Notes under the pieces: model-generated
Seen by the model: the letters and a program-made list of their open reading frames with translations, nothing else
Databases searched by the model: none
Told to the model about the DNA's origin: nothing
Shown here: positions 1-5,234 of the stretch, piece after piece
Position numbering within the stretch: position 1 is the stretch's first letter
How the letters are laid out: the number at the start of each line of letters is the position of its first letter
Translations under genes and position numbers: made by a program
Assembly: GCA_009781925.1 (NCBI GenBank)
Contig: WQUU01000129.1
Span: forward strand, 1 to 5,238
Length of the DNA stretch: 5,238 nucleotides
Reading direction: 5' to 3'
Source of the DNA: Bacillota bacterium
Lineage (GTDB): Bacteria > Bacillota > Clostridia > Oscillospirales > Oscillospiraceae

Positions 1-309
1 CTGGCGAAAGACCCGGTTCTCCGCGCCTGCTGGAACGGAGAAGTGCGGCGCGGTGACGAGAGCGCGTCCGATCTGGCGCTGATGAACAAGCTGGGCTATT
101 GGCTGTCTGCCGATCAACCGGCTATGATTGCGGCGTTTTTGCAAAGCCCATACTTTGCTCAAAAGGACGAGGCGCACCAGCGCAAGTGTCAACGCGCCGA
201 CTACCTCCCCAACACCGCCAAAGCTGCCTGCGCCTCTCTTCGTTCTACGGCGCGGGAGGACACGGCGCGGTATCTGGAACGGCGAAGAGAACCGGAATAC
301 GCGAGGTAA
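1..309 (+). CDS. C-terminal part of a primase / NrS-1 polymerase-like replication protein (5' truncated by window edge)
   Basis: The frame is open from the first base, so the real start lies upstream and only about 102 C-terminal residues are visible. A GTG at 43 is only an internal codon. The segment reads as a run with D-P-x-L-R-A-C-W-N-G, then D-E-S-x-S-D-L-A-L, then a Lys-Leu-Gly-Tyr-Trp stretch, then F-x-x-S-P-Y near residue 52 and a final Arg-rich helix with T-A-R-E-D. This order (W-x-G, SDLAL, FW/YW, F-x-x-S) is familiar to me from the C-terminal helical domain of NrS-1 polymerase-like and D5/P4-type primase proteins carried by phages and ICEs. Those proteins prime or copy element DNA in the cytoplasm. 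No catalytic residues are in view, so polymerase or primase activity is inferred from the family only. The next gene is 77 bases away and probably belongs to a separate transcription unit. Confidence 0.62.
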   Translation: MAKDPVLRACWNGEVRRGDESASDLALMNKLGYWLSADQPAMIAAFLQSPYFAQKDEAHQRKCQRADYLPNTAKAACASLRSTAREDTARYLERRREPEYAR

Positions 310-317
310 TTTATATG

Positions 318-347
318 TTGGCTTTTCAGAGCAGAATGATGTAAAAT
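318..347 (+). promoter_or_regulatory. Possible sigma-A-type promoter for the phosphoesterase pair
   Basis: TTGGCT at 318-323 matches the -35 consensus TTGACA at 4 of 6 bases, and TAAAAT at 342-347 matches the -10 consensus TATAAT at 5 of 6. The spacer is 18 bases. The site lies in the short AT-rich gap between the replication-protein fragment and the first phosphoesterase, about 40 bases before its start codon. The -35 is weak, so this is a suggestion, not a firm call. Confidence 0.35.
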
Positions 348-386
348 GAATGTGGACATTGAAGAAAAAATAGGGAGCGTTCGGTC

Positions 387-1085
387 ATGGTCTATATTAC
401 GGGTGATACGCATCGGGATTTTTCCAGAGTAAAGTATTTCATAAAAAGGGCCAAGCCTGCGCGGGATGATGTTCTAATCATTCTCGGCGACGCGGGTATC
501 AACTACTATGGCGATAGCGATATGAGGGACTTTCTCCTGAAAAGCCATCTGTCCAGACTGCCCATCACGCTCTTTTGTGTCCACGGAAACCATGAGCAGC
601 GGCCTGAAAGCATTGACACATACGAAGAAATTGACTGGCTCGGCGGCAAGGTCTATGCGGAGCCGAAATTTCCGAACCTGCTCTTTGCGAAAGACGGTGA
701 AATGTATGACATCGCCGGAAAACGGTGCGCTGTGATCGGCGGCGCGTACAGTGTGGATAAACCACTCAGGCTGGCGCACAACTGGGGATGGTGGCCGGAT
801 GAGCAGCCTTCCGATGAAATCAAGCGGAGGGTTGAACAGCGGCTTGACGCCGAAAATTGGAATGTTGACTGCGTTCTCTCCCATACCTGCCCACTTAAAT
901 ATGAGCCGGTTGAGTGTTTTCTGGGCGGCATTGACGAAGAAAGCGTCGATAAAAGCACCGAAGATTGGCTTAATTGCATAGAAAGCAAGCTGGAATACCA
1001 GTATTGGTATTGCGGACATTTCCACGTCAACAAAACAATTGGCCGCCTGCGCTTCTTGTTTCAGGACATTATCGAATTTTCGTAA
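387..1085 (+). CDS. Calcineurin-like metallophosphoesterase (232 aa)
   Basis: This is a soluble, cytoplasmic hydrolase of the calcineurin-like superfamily, which cleaves phosphoesters using two metal ions. All the expected metal-binding motifs are visible in order: D-T-H at residues 7-9, G-D at 34-35, G-N-H-E at 67-70, S-H at 165-166 and G-H-F-H at 210-213. There is no signal peptide or membrane segment. Length is normal for a single-domain member. The ATG at 387 has a GGGAG ribosome site at 373-377 with a 9-base gap, and the metal motif begins at residue 7, as is usual. It is followed 13 bases later by a second, different phosphoesterase, so the two are probably co-transcribed. The substrate cannot be read from sequence. 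Members act on nucleotides, nucleic acids or phosphoproteins. The neighbours suggest cargo of a mobile element rather than a transfer function. Confidence 0.9.
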   Translation: MVYITGDTHRDFSRVKYFIKRAKPARDDVLIILGDAGINYYGDSDMRDFLLKSHLSRLPITLFCVHGNHEQRPESIDTYEEIDWLGGKVYAEPKFPNLLFAKDGEMYDIAGKRCAVIGGAYSVDKPLRLAHNWGWWPDEQPSDEIKRRVEQRLDAENWNVDCVLSHTCPLKYEPVECFLGGIDEESVDKSTEDWLNCIESKLEYQYWYCGHFHVNKTIGRLRFLFQDIIEFS

Positions 1086-1098
1086 GGGGGTATCATCC

Positions 1099-1647
1099 AT
1101 GATATATTTTACAGCCGATCTGCATTTTGGACACGCCAATGTCATGCGGCTTTGTAATCGGCCTTTTCAATCCGTCGAGGAGATGGATAATGCGCTCATC
1201 GCCAACTGGAACGGATGTGTGAAGCCAAATGACGACATCTATATCCTCGGCGATTTCATGTTCAAAGCCCCCTCCGGCGCTGCTCATCGTTATCTTTCCC
1301 AGCTAAATGGGAAAAAGTACCTCATACGGGGCAATCACGACAAGCCCCTGAAGGATACCGAGCTCTGTCCGCATGATCTCCAGTGGATCAAGGATTATTT
1401 TGTGCTCAAGCAGAACGGCAGGCAATACGTCCTATTTCATTATCCGATTCTGGAGTGGGCCAACTACTTCCGTGGCGCGGTTCATCTGTATGGGCACGTT
1501 CACAATAACGCTTCCTCGGCAGCACGTATGGAAGCGCTGACCGGCCCGGCGTTCAATGTCGGCGTGGACTGCAACGGCTACAAGCCTGTAAGCATTGAGC
1601 GCATAAACGAACTGGCGGAGACGCGGAATATCCCAGAGGATCACTGA
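1099..1647 (+). CDS. Calcineurin-like phosphoesterase, COG4186-like (182 aa)
   Basis: This is a second metal-dependent phosphoesterase, clearly unlike the one upstream. Motifs in order are D-L-H-F-G-H at residues 7-12, G-D-F at 51-53, G-N-H-D at 78-81, F-H-Y at 113-115 and G-H-V-H at 132-135, so the dinuclear metal centre looks complete. The opening (M-I-Y-F-T-A-D-L-H-F-G-H) and short length resemble COG4186-type predicted phosphoesterases common in phages and Firmicutes. The start chosen is ATG 1099, because it has an AAGGGGG ribosome site at 1084-1090 and places the first metal motif at residue 7. A longer reading from 1039 would overlap the upstream gene by 47 bases and add an unlikely N-terminus. 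The gene ends 35 bases before an intrinsic terminator. The substrate is unknown. A cytoplasmic role in nucleotide or nucleic-acid turnover is an inference from the family. Confidence 0.9.
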   Translation: MIYFTADLHFGHANVMRLCNRPFQSVEEMDNALIANWNGCVKPNDDIYILGDFMFKAPSGAAHRYLSQLNGKKYLIRGNHDKPLKDTELCPHDLQWIKDYFVLKQNGRQYVLFHYPILEWANYFRGAVHLYGHVHNNASSAARMEALTGPAFNVGVDCNGYKPVSIERINELAETRNIPEDH

Positions 1648-1682
1648 TGCGTTGTGTTTGCAAAAGAATACGTACCGACTGG

Positions 1683-1709
1683 GCGCTCCTCACGAGGGGC
1701 GCTTTCTTT
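1683..1709 (+). terminator. Rho-independent terminator after the phosphoesterase pair
   Basis: An 8-bp stem pairs 1683-1690 (GCGCTCCT) with 1695-1702 (AGGGGCGC), with one G-T wobble and a CACG tetraloop, followed by TTTCTTT at 1703-1709. The outer G-T pairs could extend the stem by two. It lies 35 bases past the second phosphoesterase stop and before the presumed oriT, so it would keep cargo transcription from running into the transfer origin. Confidence 0.8.
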
Positions 1710-1757
1710 ATGTCCAGAAGCACGATATACCAATCAAAACACGCGGGGCGGAGGGAG

Positions 1758-1771
1758 ACTGTCTACTGTCT
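1758..1771 (+). repeat. Tandem direct repeat, 2 x ACTGTCT
   Basis: Two exact, adjacent copies of ACTGTCT occupy 1758-1764 and 1765-1771. They lie 11 bases before the first inverted repeat of the candidate oriT. Short direct repeats in oriT regions often bind RHH accessory proteins or the relaxase, so this is a possible site for the small RHH protein encoded about 100 bases downstream. Two copies of 7 bases could also arise by chance. Confidence 0.6.
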
Positions 1772-1782
1772 TAGCAAGCATT

Positions 1783-1802
1783 GCCAAATGGGGACATTTG
1801 GC
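1783..1802. repeat. Perfect inverted repeat 1 of the candidate oriT
   Basis: The arms GCCAAATG (1783-1790) and CATTTGGC (1795-1802) are exact reverse complements around a GGGA loop. No U-tract follows on either strand, so it is unlikely to be a terminator. As a single-stranded hairpin it could be recognised by the relaxase at nicking or at recircularisation. Confidence 0.85.
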
Positions 1803-1803
1803 C

Positions 1804-1826
1804 CAGCCGCCCCCGAACGGCGGCTG
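1804..1826. repeat. Perfect inverted repeat 2 of the candidate oriT
   Basis: The arms CAGCCGCC (1804-1811) and GGCGGCTG (1819-1826) are exact reverse complements around the 7-base loop CCCGAAC. It begins one base after inverted repeat 1, so the two would form a pair of stacked hairpins in single-stranded DNA. No U-tract follows, which argues against termination. Confidence 0.85.
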
Positions 1827-1872
1827 ATTCTCAGGTGCTGCGCCCCTGAAACCCCACTGAAAGGAGGAAAAA

Positions 1873-2049
1873 ATGACCCATCGAAACTTGGAAATTAAAG
1901 TAAGATTTACACGTGACGAACTGCAAGCCCTTGACAAAAAGGTGAAGAAAACCGGGATGTCGAGAGAGGGCTACGTCCGCACCCTGTGCACCGGCAAGAC
2001 CCCGGTAGAACTGCCGCCCGCCGGTCATCTGCCTCGGGTGGGAGGCTAA
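1873..2049 (+). CDS. Short MobC-like ribbon-helix-helix mobilization protein (58 aa, probably C-terminally truncated)
   Basis: This gene is well supported although very short. It has a strong AAGGAGG ribosome site (1861-1867) just before ATG 1873. Residues 5-40 have the pattern of a ribbon-helix-helix DNA-binding domain: a short strand with L-E-I-K-V-R-F, a polar-to-hydrophobic helix (E-L-Q-A-L-D-K-K-V), the turn T-G-M-S, and a second helix with R-E-G-Y-V-R-T-L. This is the N-terminal plan of MobC-type relaxosome proteins, which bind oriT and help the relaxase to nick. Family members are usually around 100 residues or more, with a C-terminal part carrying a G-N-N-L-N-Q-I-like motif. Here the sequence diverges after E-L-P-P-A and stops within nine residues. 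The relaxase starts only 6 bases after the stop. An internal deletion is the simplest explanation, but a naturally short RHH regulator is possible. Confidence 0.78.
   Translation: MTHRNLEIKVRFTRDELQALDKKVKKTGMSREGYVRTLCTGKTPVELPPAGHLPRVGG
2041..2045 (+). promoter_or_regulatory. Ribosome binding site that supports the GTG start of the relaxase
   Basis: GGAGG at 2041-2045 lies 10 bases before GTG 2056. It is inside the last codons of the short MobC-like gene, so translation of the two genes may be coupled. Confidence 0.65.
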
Positions 2050-2055
2050 CCCGCC

Positions 2056-3408
2056 GTGGCCACAACAAAAATTTGGGCCGTTCATTCACGGCTCGATCAT
2101 CTGGTGGGGTATGTAGCCAATGAATGTAAAACGCTCAACCCGGAATTTGATGATCTGAAAAACGTCATCGACTACGCCGGAGAGGATTACAAGACAGAGA
2201 AGCGGTACTACGTCAGCGGCATTAACTGCCAGCCGGAGACAGCCTACGCCGCGATGTCAGCGTCGTTGAAGTTGAACGACAAGAAGCTCCGGGTGCTGGC
2301 GTATCACGGGTATCAGTCCTTCGCCGAGGGCGAAGTCACCGCCGAAATCGCCCACGAGATCGGCGTCCGCATGGCGCGGGAGCTTTGGGGCGACCGCTTT
2401 CAGGTGGTCGTGGCGACCCACCTGAACACGGCGCACTATCACAATCATTTTGTGGTGTGCTCCACATCCTTTGCGGACGGCAAACGCTTCCACGCCTGCA
2501 AGGAATCCTACGCGCAGATGCGTCAGGCATCCGACCGCCTGTGCCGGGAGTACGCGCTGTCGGTCATCGAGAGGCCGCACTATGGGCGCACGAAAAATTA
2601 CGGTGAGCTTCAGGCCGAGCGAGAGGGCCGCCCCACATGGCGCGGCGCCATCAAAGCCGAGATCGACGCGGCCATCTCGCAGTCCATGACCGAGAGCCAA
2701 TTTGTCGCCAATCTGCAAAAACGCGGGTACGAGGTCAAGCTGGGCAAGGACATCTCAGTCCGGCCCCCCGGCAAGGAGCGGTTCTTCCGGCTGGAGCGAA
2801 ACTTCGGTGAGCTGTACTCCCGCCAAGGTATTTTCAGGCAAATGCGGACGCAGGGCAGACCGAAATTCCCGGAGTCGGAACCCAAGCGGAAATCTACAGC
2901 CGCGAAGTTCAGAGGCACTCTGAAAACCGTCCAAAAGCTCACAGGTTTTCGCGCCCTCTACTTCCACTACCTCTATCTGCTGGGCAAACTCCCGAAGCGC
3001 CGCCCGCGCCCGCCGTCAAAAGTGCATTTTCTCTACCGCGAGGATCTGCTAAAAATTGATCGCATCTCCAGCGAGATCACGCTACTCTGCCGTCATCGGA
3101 TCGATACGGGAGAGCAGCTTTCTTCATTCAAGGCGGGATTAACGGACGACCTGAGAGCGCTCACCGACCAGCGACAGGAACTGCGGAACAGCATTCGCCG
3201 CCCCAAGGGCGAGGCGGCGGTCGCCGAAGTCAAGGCGCAAATCGCGCTGTTATCCGCCCGCATCAAAGAAGTCCGAAAGGAGGTGGCGCTGTGCGACGAC
3301 ATCGCGGCCAGAAGCCAGCAAATTCAAGACAAAATGAGTAAGGTACGGCAGGAACAGAATCAAAATCTCGACAGGAAGGAGAAAAATTGGTATGACAAGT
3401 TCAGGTGA
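2056..3408 (+). CDS. MobP-type relaxase (relaxase/mobilization nuclease domain, 450 aa)
   Basis: The enzyme nicks oriT through a catalytic tyrosine, stays bound to the 5' end and leads the strand into the recipient. The relaxase domain covers about residues 1-260. The key metal-binding motif is clear: a hydrophobic strand V-V-V-A-T, then H122-L-N-T-A-H127-Y-H129-N-H131-F-V-V. Candidate catalytic tyrosines lie in the N-terminal part, for example Y40 or Y51/Y52 in R-Y-Y-V-S-G-I-N-C, but which one acts cannot be fixed here. Around 300-315 is a L-Y-F-H-Y-L-Y-L-L-G-K-L-P segment that I associate with clostridial ICE relaxases. Residues about 335-445 are rich in charged heptads and probably form a coiled coil for contacts with partners. 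The start is GTG 2056, which gives M-A-T-T-K-I-W as in relatives. The gene begins 6 bases after the MobC-like stop and overlaps the next gene by 17 bases. Confidence 0.92.
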   Translation: MATTKIWAVHSRLDHLVGYVANECKTLNPEFDDLKNVIDYAGEDYKTEKRYYVSGINCQPETAYAAMSASLKLNDKKLRVLAYHGYQSFAEGEVTAEIAHEIGVRMARELWGDRFQVVVATHLNTAHYHNHFVVCSTSFADGKRFHACKESYAQMRQASDRLCREYALSVIERPHYGRTKNYGELQAEREGRPTWRGAIKAEIDAAISQSMTESQFVANLQKRGYEVKLGKDISVRPPGKERFFRLERNFGELYSRQGIFRQMRTQGRPKFPESEPKRKSTAAKFRGTLKTVQKLTGFRALYFHYLYLLGKLPKRRPRPPSKVHFLYREDLLKIDRISSEITLLCRHRIDTGEQLSSFKAGLTDDLRALTDQRQELRNSIRRPKGEAAVAEVKAQIALLSARIKEVRKEVALCDDIAARSQQIQDKMSKVRQEQNQNLDRKEKNWYDKFR

Positions 3409-4135
3409 CGCGGCGGAACAGATCGTCCGCATCTCCCTGGAGGGCATCGATTACGCCATCCGCATCGTCGGCGCGGGCGCGAAGAGTATCGCGGCATTTC
3501 TGGCGGCGGCGTTCAAGAGCGACGGCACGGACGGCAAGATCAAGCTCAAGGGCAAGGAGCGGCTGGTCAACATGCTGAAATCCGGCAGGGATACAAAAAT
3601 CTTTGCCATCAAAAACAGCGACCTCAAGCAGTTCGCCGCCGAAGCCAAACGTTACGGCGTGACCTACTGTGTCCTCAAGGACAAACAGGGTTCGCCGGAC
3701 AGCATGGTTGAAATCATGGTGACGGACGCCGACGCCGGTAAAATTGGCCGGATTATGGATCGGCTGGAGTTCGCCGCCGTGGACTTGGCCGCTCTCGAAG
3801 CCATGCCCATCGAGCGCGAAACCCTCGTTCGGGACGATGTTGACGCCGCGCTGGGAAGTCAGCCACAAAACCCTACGCGCGAGGGGAGGACAGACGGCCC
3901 TCCGTCCGAACCTCGCTCCGGGACGCAATCCGAATCCGCAAAGGATACACGGGGGACTAAGAAGCCGGAATCCGTGCGGGAGTTTTTACGGGAACGCACT
4001 GCGCAGCAGCGCCGCGAGGACAAACAGCCCACGCGCGCCGAGCCGGAGGCAAAAGCCACAACTCGACAGCGGCCCAATCAGCATGTACAGCCACAGCGGA
4101 CAGCGAAGAAAAAATCTAAAGCAAAGGAGCGTTAA
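3392..4135 (+). CDS. PcfB family protein (DUF3801), coupling/relaxosome accessory (247 aa)
   Basis: The N-terminal portion, about residues 5-140, fits the DUF3801/PcfB family. It has a helical start with alternating I-V-R-I and Y-A-I-R-I-V, a long Ala-rich helix (A-A-F-L-A-A-A-F), K-L-K-G-K-E-R-L, then a strand-helix segment around F-A-I-K-N-S-D-L and Y-G-V-T-Y-C-V-L-K-D. PcfB was named in the enterococcal plasmid pCF10. Such proteins sit next to VirD4/TraG coupling proteins in conjugative elements and are thought to assist relaxosome docking. Residues about 150-247 are a highly charged, Pro/Arg/Lys/Gln-rich tail with little predicted order, containing a short helix-like S-V-R-E-F-L-R-E piece. 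ATG 3392 has AAGGAG at 3376-3381, and the 17-base overlap with the relaxase suggests translational coupling. No coupling-protein gene is in the window. Confidence 0.85.
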   Translation: MTSSGDAAEQIVRISLEGIDYAIRIVGAGAKSIAAFLAAAFKSDGTDGKIKLKGKERLVNMLKSGRDTKIFAIKNSDLKQFAAEAKRYGVTYCVLKDKQGSPDSMVEIMVTDADAGKIGRIMDRLEFAAVDLAALEAMPIERETLVRDDVDAALGSQPQNPTREGRTDGPPSEPRSGTQSESAKDTRGTKKPESVREFLRERTAQQRREDKQPTRAEPEAKATTRQRPNQHVQPQRTAKKKSKAKER

Positions 4136-4140
4136 CAACC

Positions 4141-5049
4141 ATGCCAGAAAACTATGATGATCTTTTCGCGGAGGTAGAACAAGATCGTGCCCCCGCAGAG
4201 CCGCAGGGCGGCCAGCTCTCCAAAGAGGAGTTCGCCGCCAAGATGAAGGCCGAGCGGGACGGACTCTCCGAGCTCGCCAGCCAGACCGGGATGCTTCTCG
4301 CCGCGGACGACGGGACATTCCGCCAATACCTCGACACCCTCGCCCGCTTTGACCGCTATTCGGCGCAGAACACCCTGCTGATCTTCGCCCAGCGCCCCGA
4401 CGCCACAAAACTCGGCGATTACGACCACTGGAAAGAGGCCGGTACGCCCGTCAGGCGCAACGAGACGGGGTTTTCCATTTTTGAGCCGGGCAAGGAGTAC
4501 CGGCGTGAGGACGGCAGCACAGGCGTGAGTATGAACATTAAGAGGATGTTCGACATCAGCCAGACGGAGGCAAGGGACAAACCCCAGCCCGAGCCCGCCC
4601 ATGACATCCGCACTCTGCTCAAAGCCCTCATGAGCAATACGCCCGCGCCGATCAAGCTGGTGGACAGTCTACCGGATGGGATCGGCGCGCATTACAACGA
4701 ACAGCGCGGCGTGATCGAGGTGGTGCGCGGCTTGGACGGCGACAGCCTGTTCCGTTGTCTGGCGCAGGAGATCGCCTATGCCGAGCTGTCCCGCCATGAT
4801 GCTGCGCCATGCCGGGACAAGAGCTTTACCGCCTACGCCGCCTCCTATGCCCTGTGCGCCAAACACGGCGTTGACACAAAAGGCTACTACTTCGGCAAGG
4901 TGACGGAACACTTTGCGGAATGCGACGGCAGGGAGATTCGCGGGGAGATTAAGGCCATCCGCGACACGGTGAACGACGTGTCCACCCGCATGGCGCGTGT
5001 CCTGAATCCGCCCGAGAGGAAAGCTCCTGCGCAGGAGGCGAGGTCATGA
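4141..5049 (+). CDS. ArdC-like N-terminal domain protein with a degenerate zincin-type metallopeptidase domain (302 aa)
   Basis: Residues about 35-140 match the ArdC/LtrC-like N-terminal single-strand-DNA-binding type of domain: R-Y-S-A-Q-N-T-L-L-I at 72-81, D-Y-D-H-W at 93-97, then a G-T-P-V-R-R-N-E-T-G-F-S-I-F strand pair. Residues about 150-290 resemble the metallopeptidase-like half found in mobile-element relatives, but the expected H-E-x-x-H is Q209-E-I-A-Y213, so both zinc-binding His are replaced. A peptidase activity is therefore doubtful. ArdC proteins of plasmids protect incoming single-stranded DNA from restriction, and that or a structural DNA-binding role is the best inference. 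ATG 4141 follows AAGGAG at 4124-4129. It starts 5 bases after the PcfB stop and overlaps the next gene by ATGA, so it is embedded in the mobilization operon. There is no signal peptide or membrane segment. Confidence 0.82.
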   Translation: MPENYDDLFAEVEQDRAPAEPQGGQLSKEEFAAKMKAERDGLSELASQTGMLLAADDGTFRQYLDTLARFDRYSAQNTLLIFAQRPDATKLGDYDHWKEAGTPVRRNETGFSIFEPGKEYRREDGSTGVSMNIKRMFDISQTEARDKPQPEPAHDIRTLLKALMSNTPAPIKLVDSLPDGIGAHYNEQRGVIEVVRGLDGDSLFRCLAQEIAYAELSRHDAAPCRDKSFTAYAASYALCAKHGVDTKGYYFGKVTEHFAECDGREIRGEIKAIRDTVNDVSTRMARVLNPPERKAPAQEARS

Positions 5050-5234
5050 AGGAAGAAGTCAAGGTGATCGAACTGGACAAGCCCGCCCAGGGCGTCATGT
5101 ACGCCGCGCTGAAAGACCTGCACGACAAACGCCTTGCCGAGGGGAAGGCCACAGCGCCAGTGGATGAAGTCATCGGCGACCTCTATACAGCCCCGGTCAG
5201 AATGAGGAAGGTTCGCGCCGGTGAAGCGAGATAA
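5046..5234 (+). CDS. Small protein of unknown function in the mobilization operon (62 aa)
   Basis: I do not recognise a named family. The gene is likely real. It has an AGGAGG ribosome site at 5033-5038 with a 7-base gap, its ATG overlaps the ArdC-like stop codon in an ATGA arrangement, and it uses the same high-GC codons as its neighbours. The protein starts with alternating charged and hydrophobic residues (E-V-K-V-I-E-L-D), followed by a helix with A-L-K-D-L-H-D-K-R-L, then V-D-E-V-I-G-D-L, and ends basic (R-M-R-K-V-R-A). It is soluble, with no membrane segment or cysteine motif. Small proteins of this kind commonly accompany ArdC-like genes in clostridial ICEs. Its stop is 4 bases before the window end, so what follows cannot be seen. 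Confidence 0.72.
   Translation: MKEEVKVIELDKPAQGVMYAALKDLHDKRLAEGKATAPVDEVIGDLYTAPVRMRKVRAGEAR

Larger units (their letters stand above)
1735..1872 (+). other. oriT: Candidate origin of transfer (oriT)
   Basis: This non-coding stretch sits directly upstream of the mobilization operon, where oriT is normally found next to its RHH and relaxase genes. It contains a tandem 7-bp repeat (1758-1771), a perfect 8-bp inverted repeat (1783-1802), a second perfect 8-bp inverted repeat (1804-1826) and a GC-rich TGCGCCC stretch (1839-1845) inside a weak 5-bp hairpin (1831-1849). Inverted repeats beside a nick region and flanking protein-binding repeats are the general plan of oriT sites. The nick position is not proven. 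The mobilization-operon promoter presumably also lies here, but I found no convincing -35/-10 pair. Confidence 0.7.

Noticed and set aside
474..1145. A 223-residue minus-strand frame
   Set aside because: It is the antisense of the first phosphoesterase, whose motifs are complete. The antisense product shows no family likeness.
1707..1731. Possible promoter for the mobilization operon (TTTATG and a TATACC-like element)
   Set aside because: Both elements are weak and the spacing is poor, so I do not call it, though a promoter somewhere in 1705-1872 is expected.
1831..1849. A 5-bp hairpin (TCAGG/CCTGA) considered as a terminator or attenuator before the MobC-like gene
   Set aside because: The stem is short, the loop is 9 bases and no U-tract follows. 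It is better noted only as part of the candidate nick region.
1647..1898. An 83-residue plus-strand frame between the second phosphoesterase and the MobC-like gene
   Set aside because: It runs through the terminator and both oriT hairpins and overlaps the true start of the MobC-like gene. Its product has no recognisable domain, although AGAGGA upstream could act as a weak ribosome site.
2257..2718. A 153-residue minus-strand frame inside the relaxase
   Set aside because: It covers the antisense of the His-rich relaxase motif and has no independent support.
3401..3928. A 175-residue minus-strand frame
   Set aside because: It mirrors the PcfB-like gene, a known effect of high-GC codon use. 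I see no supporting domain.
4132..4602. A 156-residue minus-strand frame
   Set aside because: It is antisense to the ArdC-like gene, which has a clear ribosome site and family motifs. The frame has none.
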